From assembly GCA_947585525.1 (NCBI GenBank), contig CANPXA010000106.1, forward strand, positions 1 to 6,282: a stretch of DNA of 6,282 bases. Reading direction: 5' to 3'. Shown in pieces: positions 6,119-6,282 of the stretch. The position numbers and the translations under genes are program-made. The notes under the pieces are model-generated. The model was not told where the DNA came from, made no database searches, and saw only the letters and a program-made list of their open reading frames with translations. This DNA comes from an uncultured Akkermansia sp. (lineage in GTDB: Bacteria; Verrucomicrobiota; Verrucomicrobiia; Verrucomicrobiales; Akkermansiaceae). Position 1 is the stretch's first letter; every line of letters begins with the position of its first letter.

Positions 6119-6282
6119 ATGGACGATGGACGATGTCGCGAAGCCTGAGAGATGGCATGGCGTAACCACCAACCTTTCTCATTAACAACGCGCGTTGCTT
6201 AAAAATTCCGCTGCGCATTCGCTCCGCTAATTTGCGCCAACGGCGCGGAATTTTTCAATTCGTAATTCGTAATTCGTAATTC
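6119..6282 (-). repeat. heptamer-ended repeat, copy 3 (inverted relative to copy 1, runs off the window)
   Basis: Two ATGGACG heptamers plus a partial unit (6119-6135) form one end. Next is the segment 6130-6166, whose reverse complement matches copy 1 at 5024-5060 (16 identical bases GTTACGCCATGCCATC, then 17 of 21). A 12-bp palindrome CAACGCGCGTTG lies at 6186-6197. A long stem follows at 6201-6255, and an AATTCGT array of three full units and a partial one (6257-6282) reaches the window edge. The two arrays are in opposite orientation, as in copy 1. No gene is visible. Confidence 0.75.
6201..6255. repeat. long stem-loop in copy 3
   Basis: AAAAATTCCGC (6201-6211) pairs perfectly with GCGGAATTTTT (6245-6255), 11 bp. 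An alternative nested hairpin GCGCC/GGCGC (6234-6238 and 6242-6246) with an AAC loop uses the right arm's first bases. The GC hairpin next to the AATTCGT array recurs in the other copies. A T-run on the plus strand makes weak terminator activity possible. Confidence 0.6.

Overview
The window looks like chromosomal DNA from a verrucomicrobial or related PVC-group bacterium (Lentisphaerae is a possible alternative). The evidence is a sigma-70/ECF-like factor paired with a large membrane-anchored Hanks-type kinase with a C-terminal repeat domain, and a small secreted protein of the TIGR04073 exosortase-associated type. No taxonomic marker is present, so this is an inference from gene content.

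Positions 1-4795 hold one compact plus-strand gene cluster: plsY (72-710), gpsA (713-1726), a sigma factor gene (1746-2369) and a Ser/Thr protein kinase gene (2366-4795). Gaps are 2 bp and 20 bp, and the last pair overlaps by ATGA, so the four genes are probably cotranscribed. GpsA makes sn-glycerol 3-phosphate and PlsY acylates it, so the first two genes cover consecutive steps at the entry to phospholipid synthesis. The sigma factor and kinase form a signalling pair whose link to the lipid genes may be functional or only positional.

Positions 4796-5571 hold no credible gene but are densely structured. They contain copies of a repeat whose two ends are short arrays of one degenerate heptamer (AWKKACG), present in opposite orientation at the two ends. 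One of these arrays is split by a 183-bp MITE-like insertion (5296-5478) with 17-bp imperfect terminal inverted repeats and a 5-bp direct repeat AATTC. Removing the insertion and one AATTC restores a continuous heptamer array.

Positions 5510-6094 hold a minus-strand unit: a weak candidate promoter, the secreted TIGR04073-type protein (5572-6003) and a strong intrinsic terminator (5510-5542). Positions 6119-6282 hold another copy of the heptamer-ended repeat, inverted relative to the first and running off the window. The small secreted gene is therefore bracketed by inverted repeat copies.
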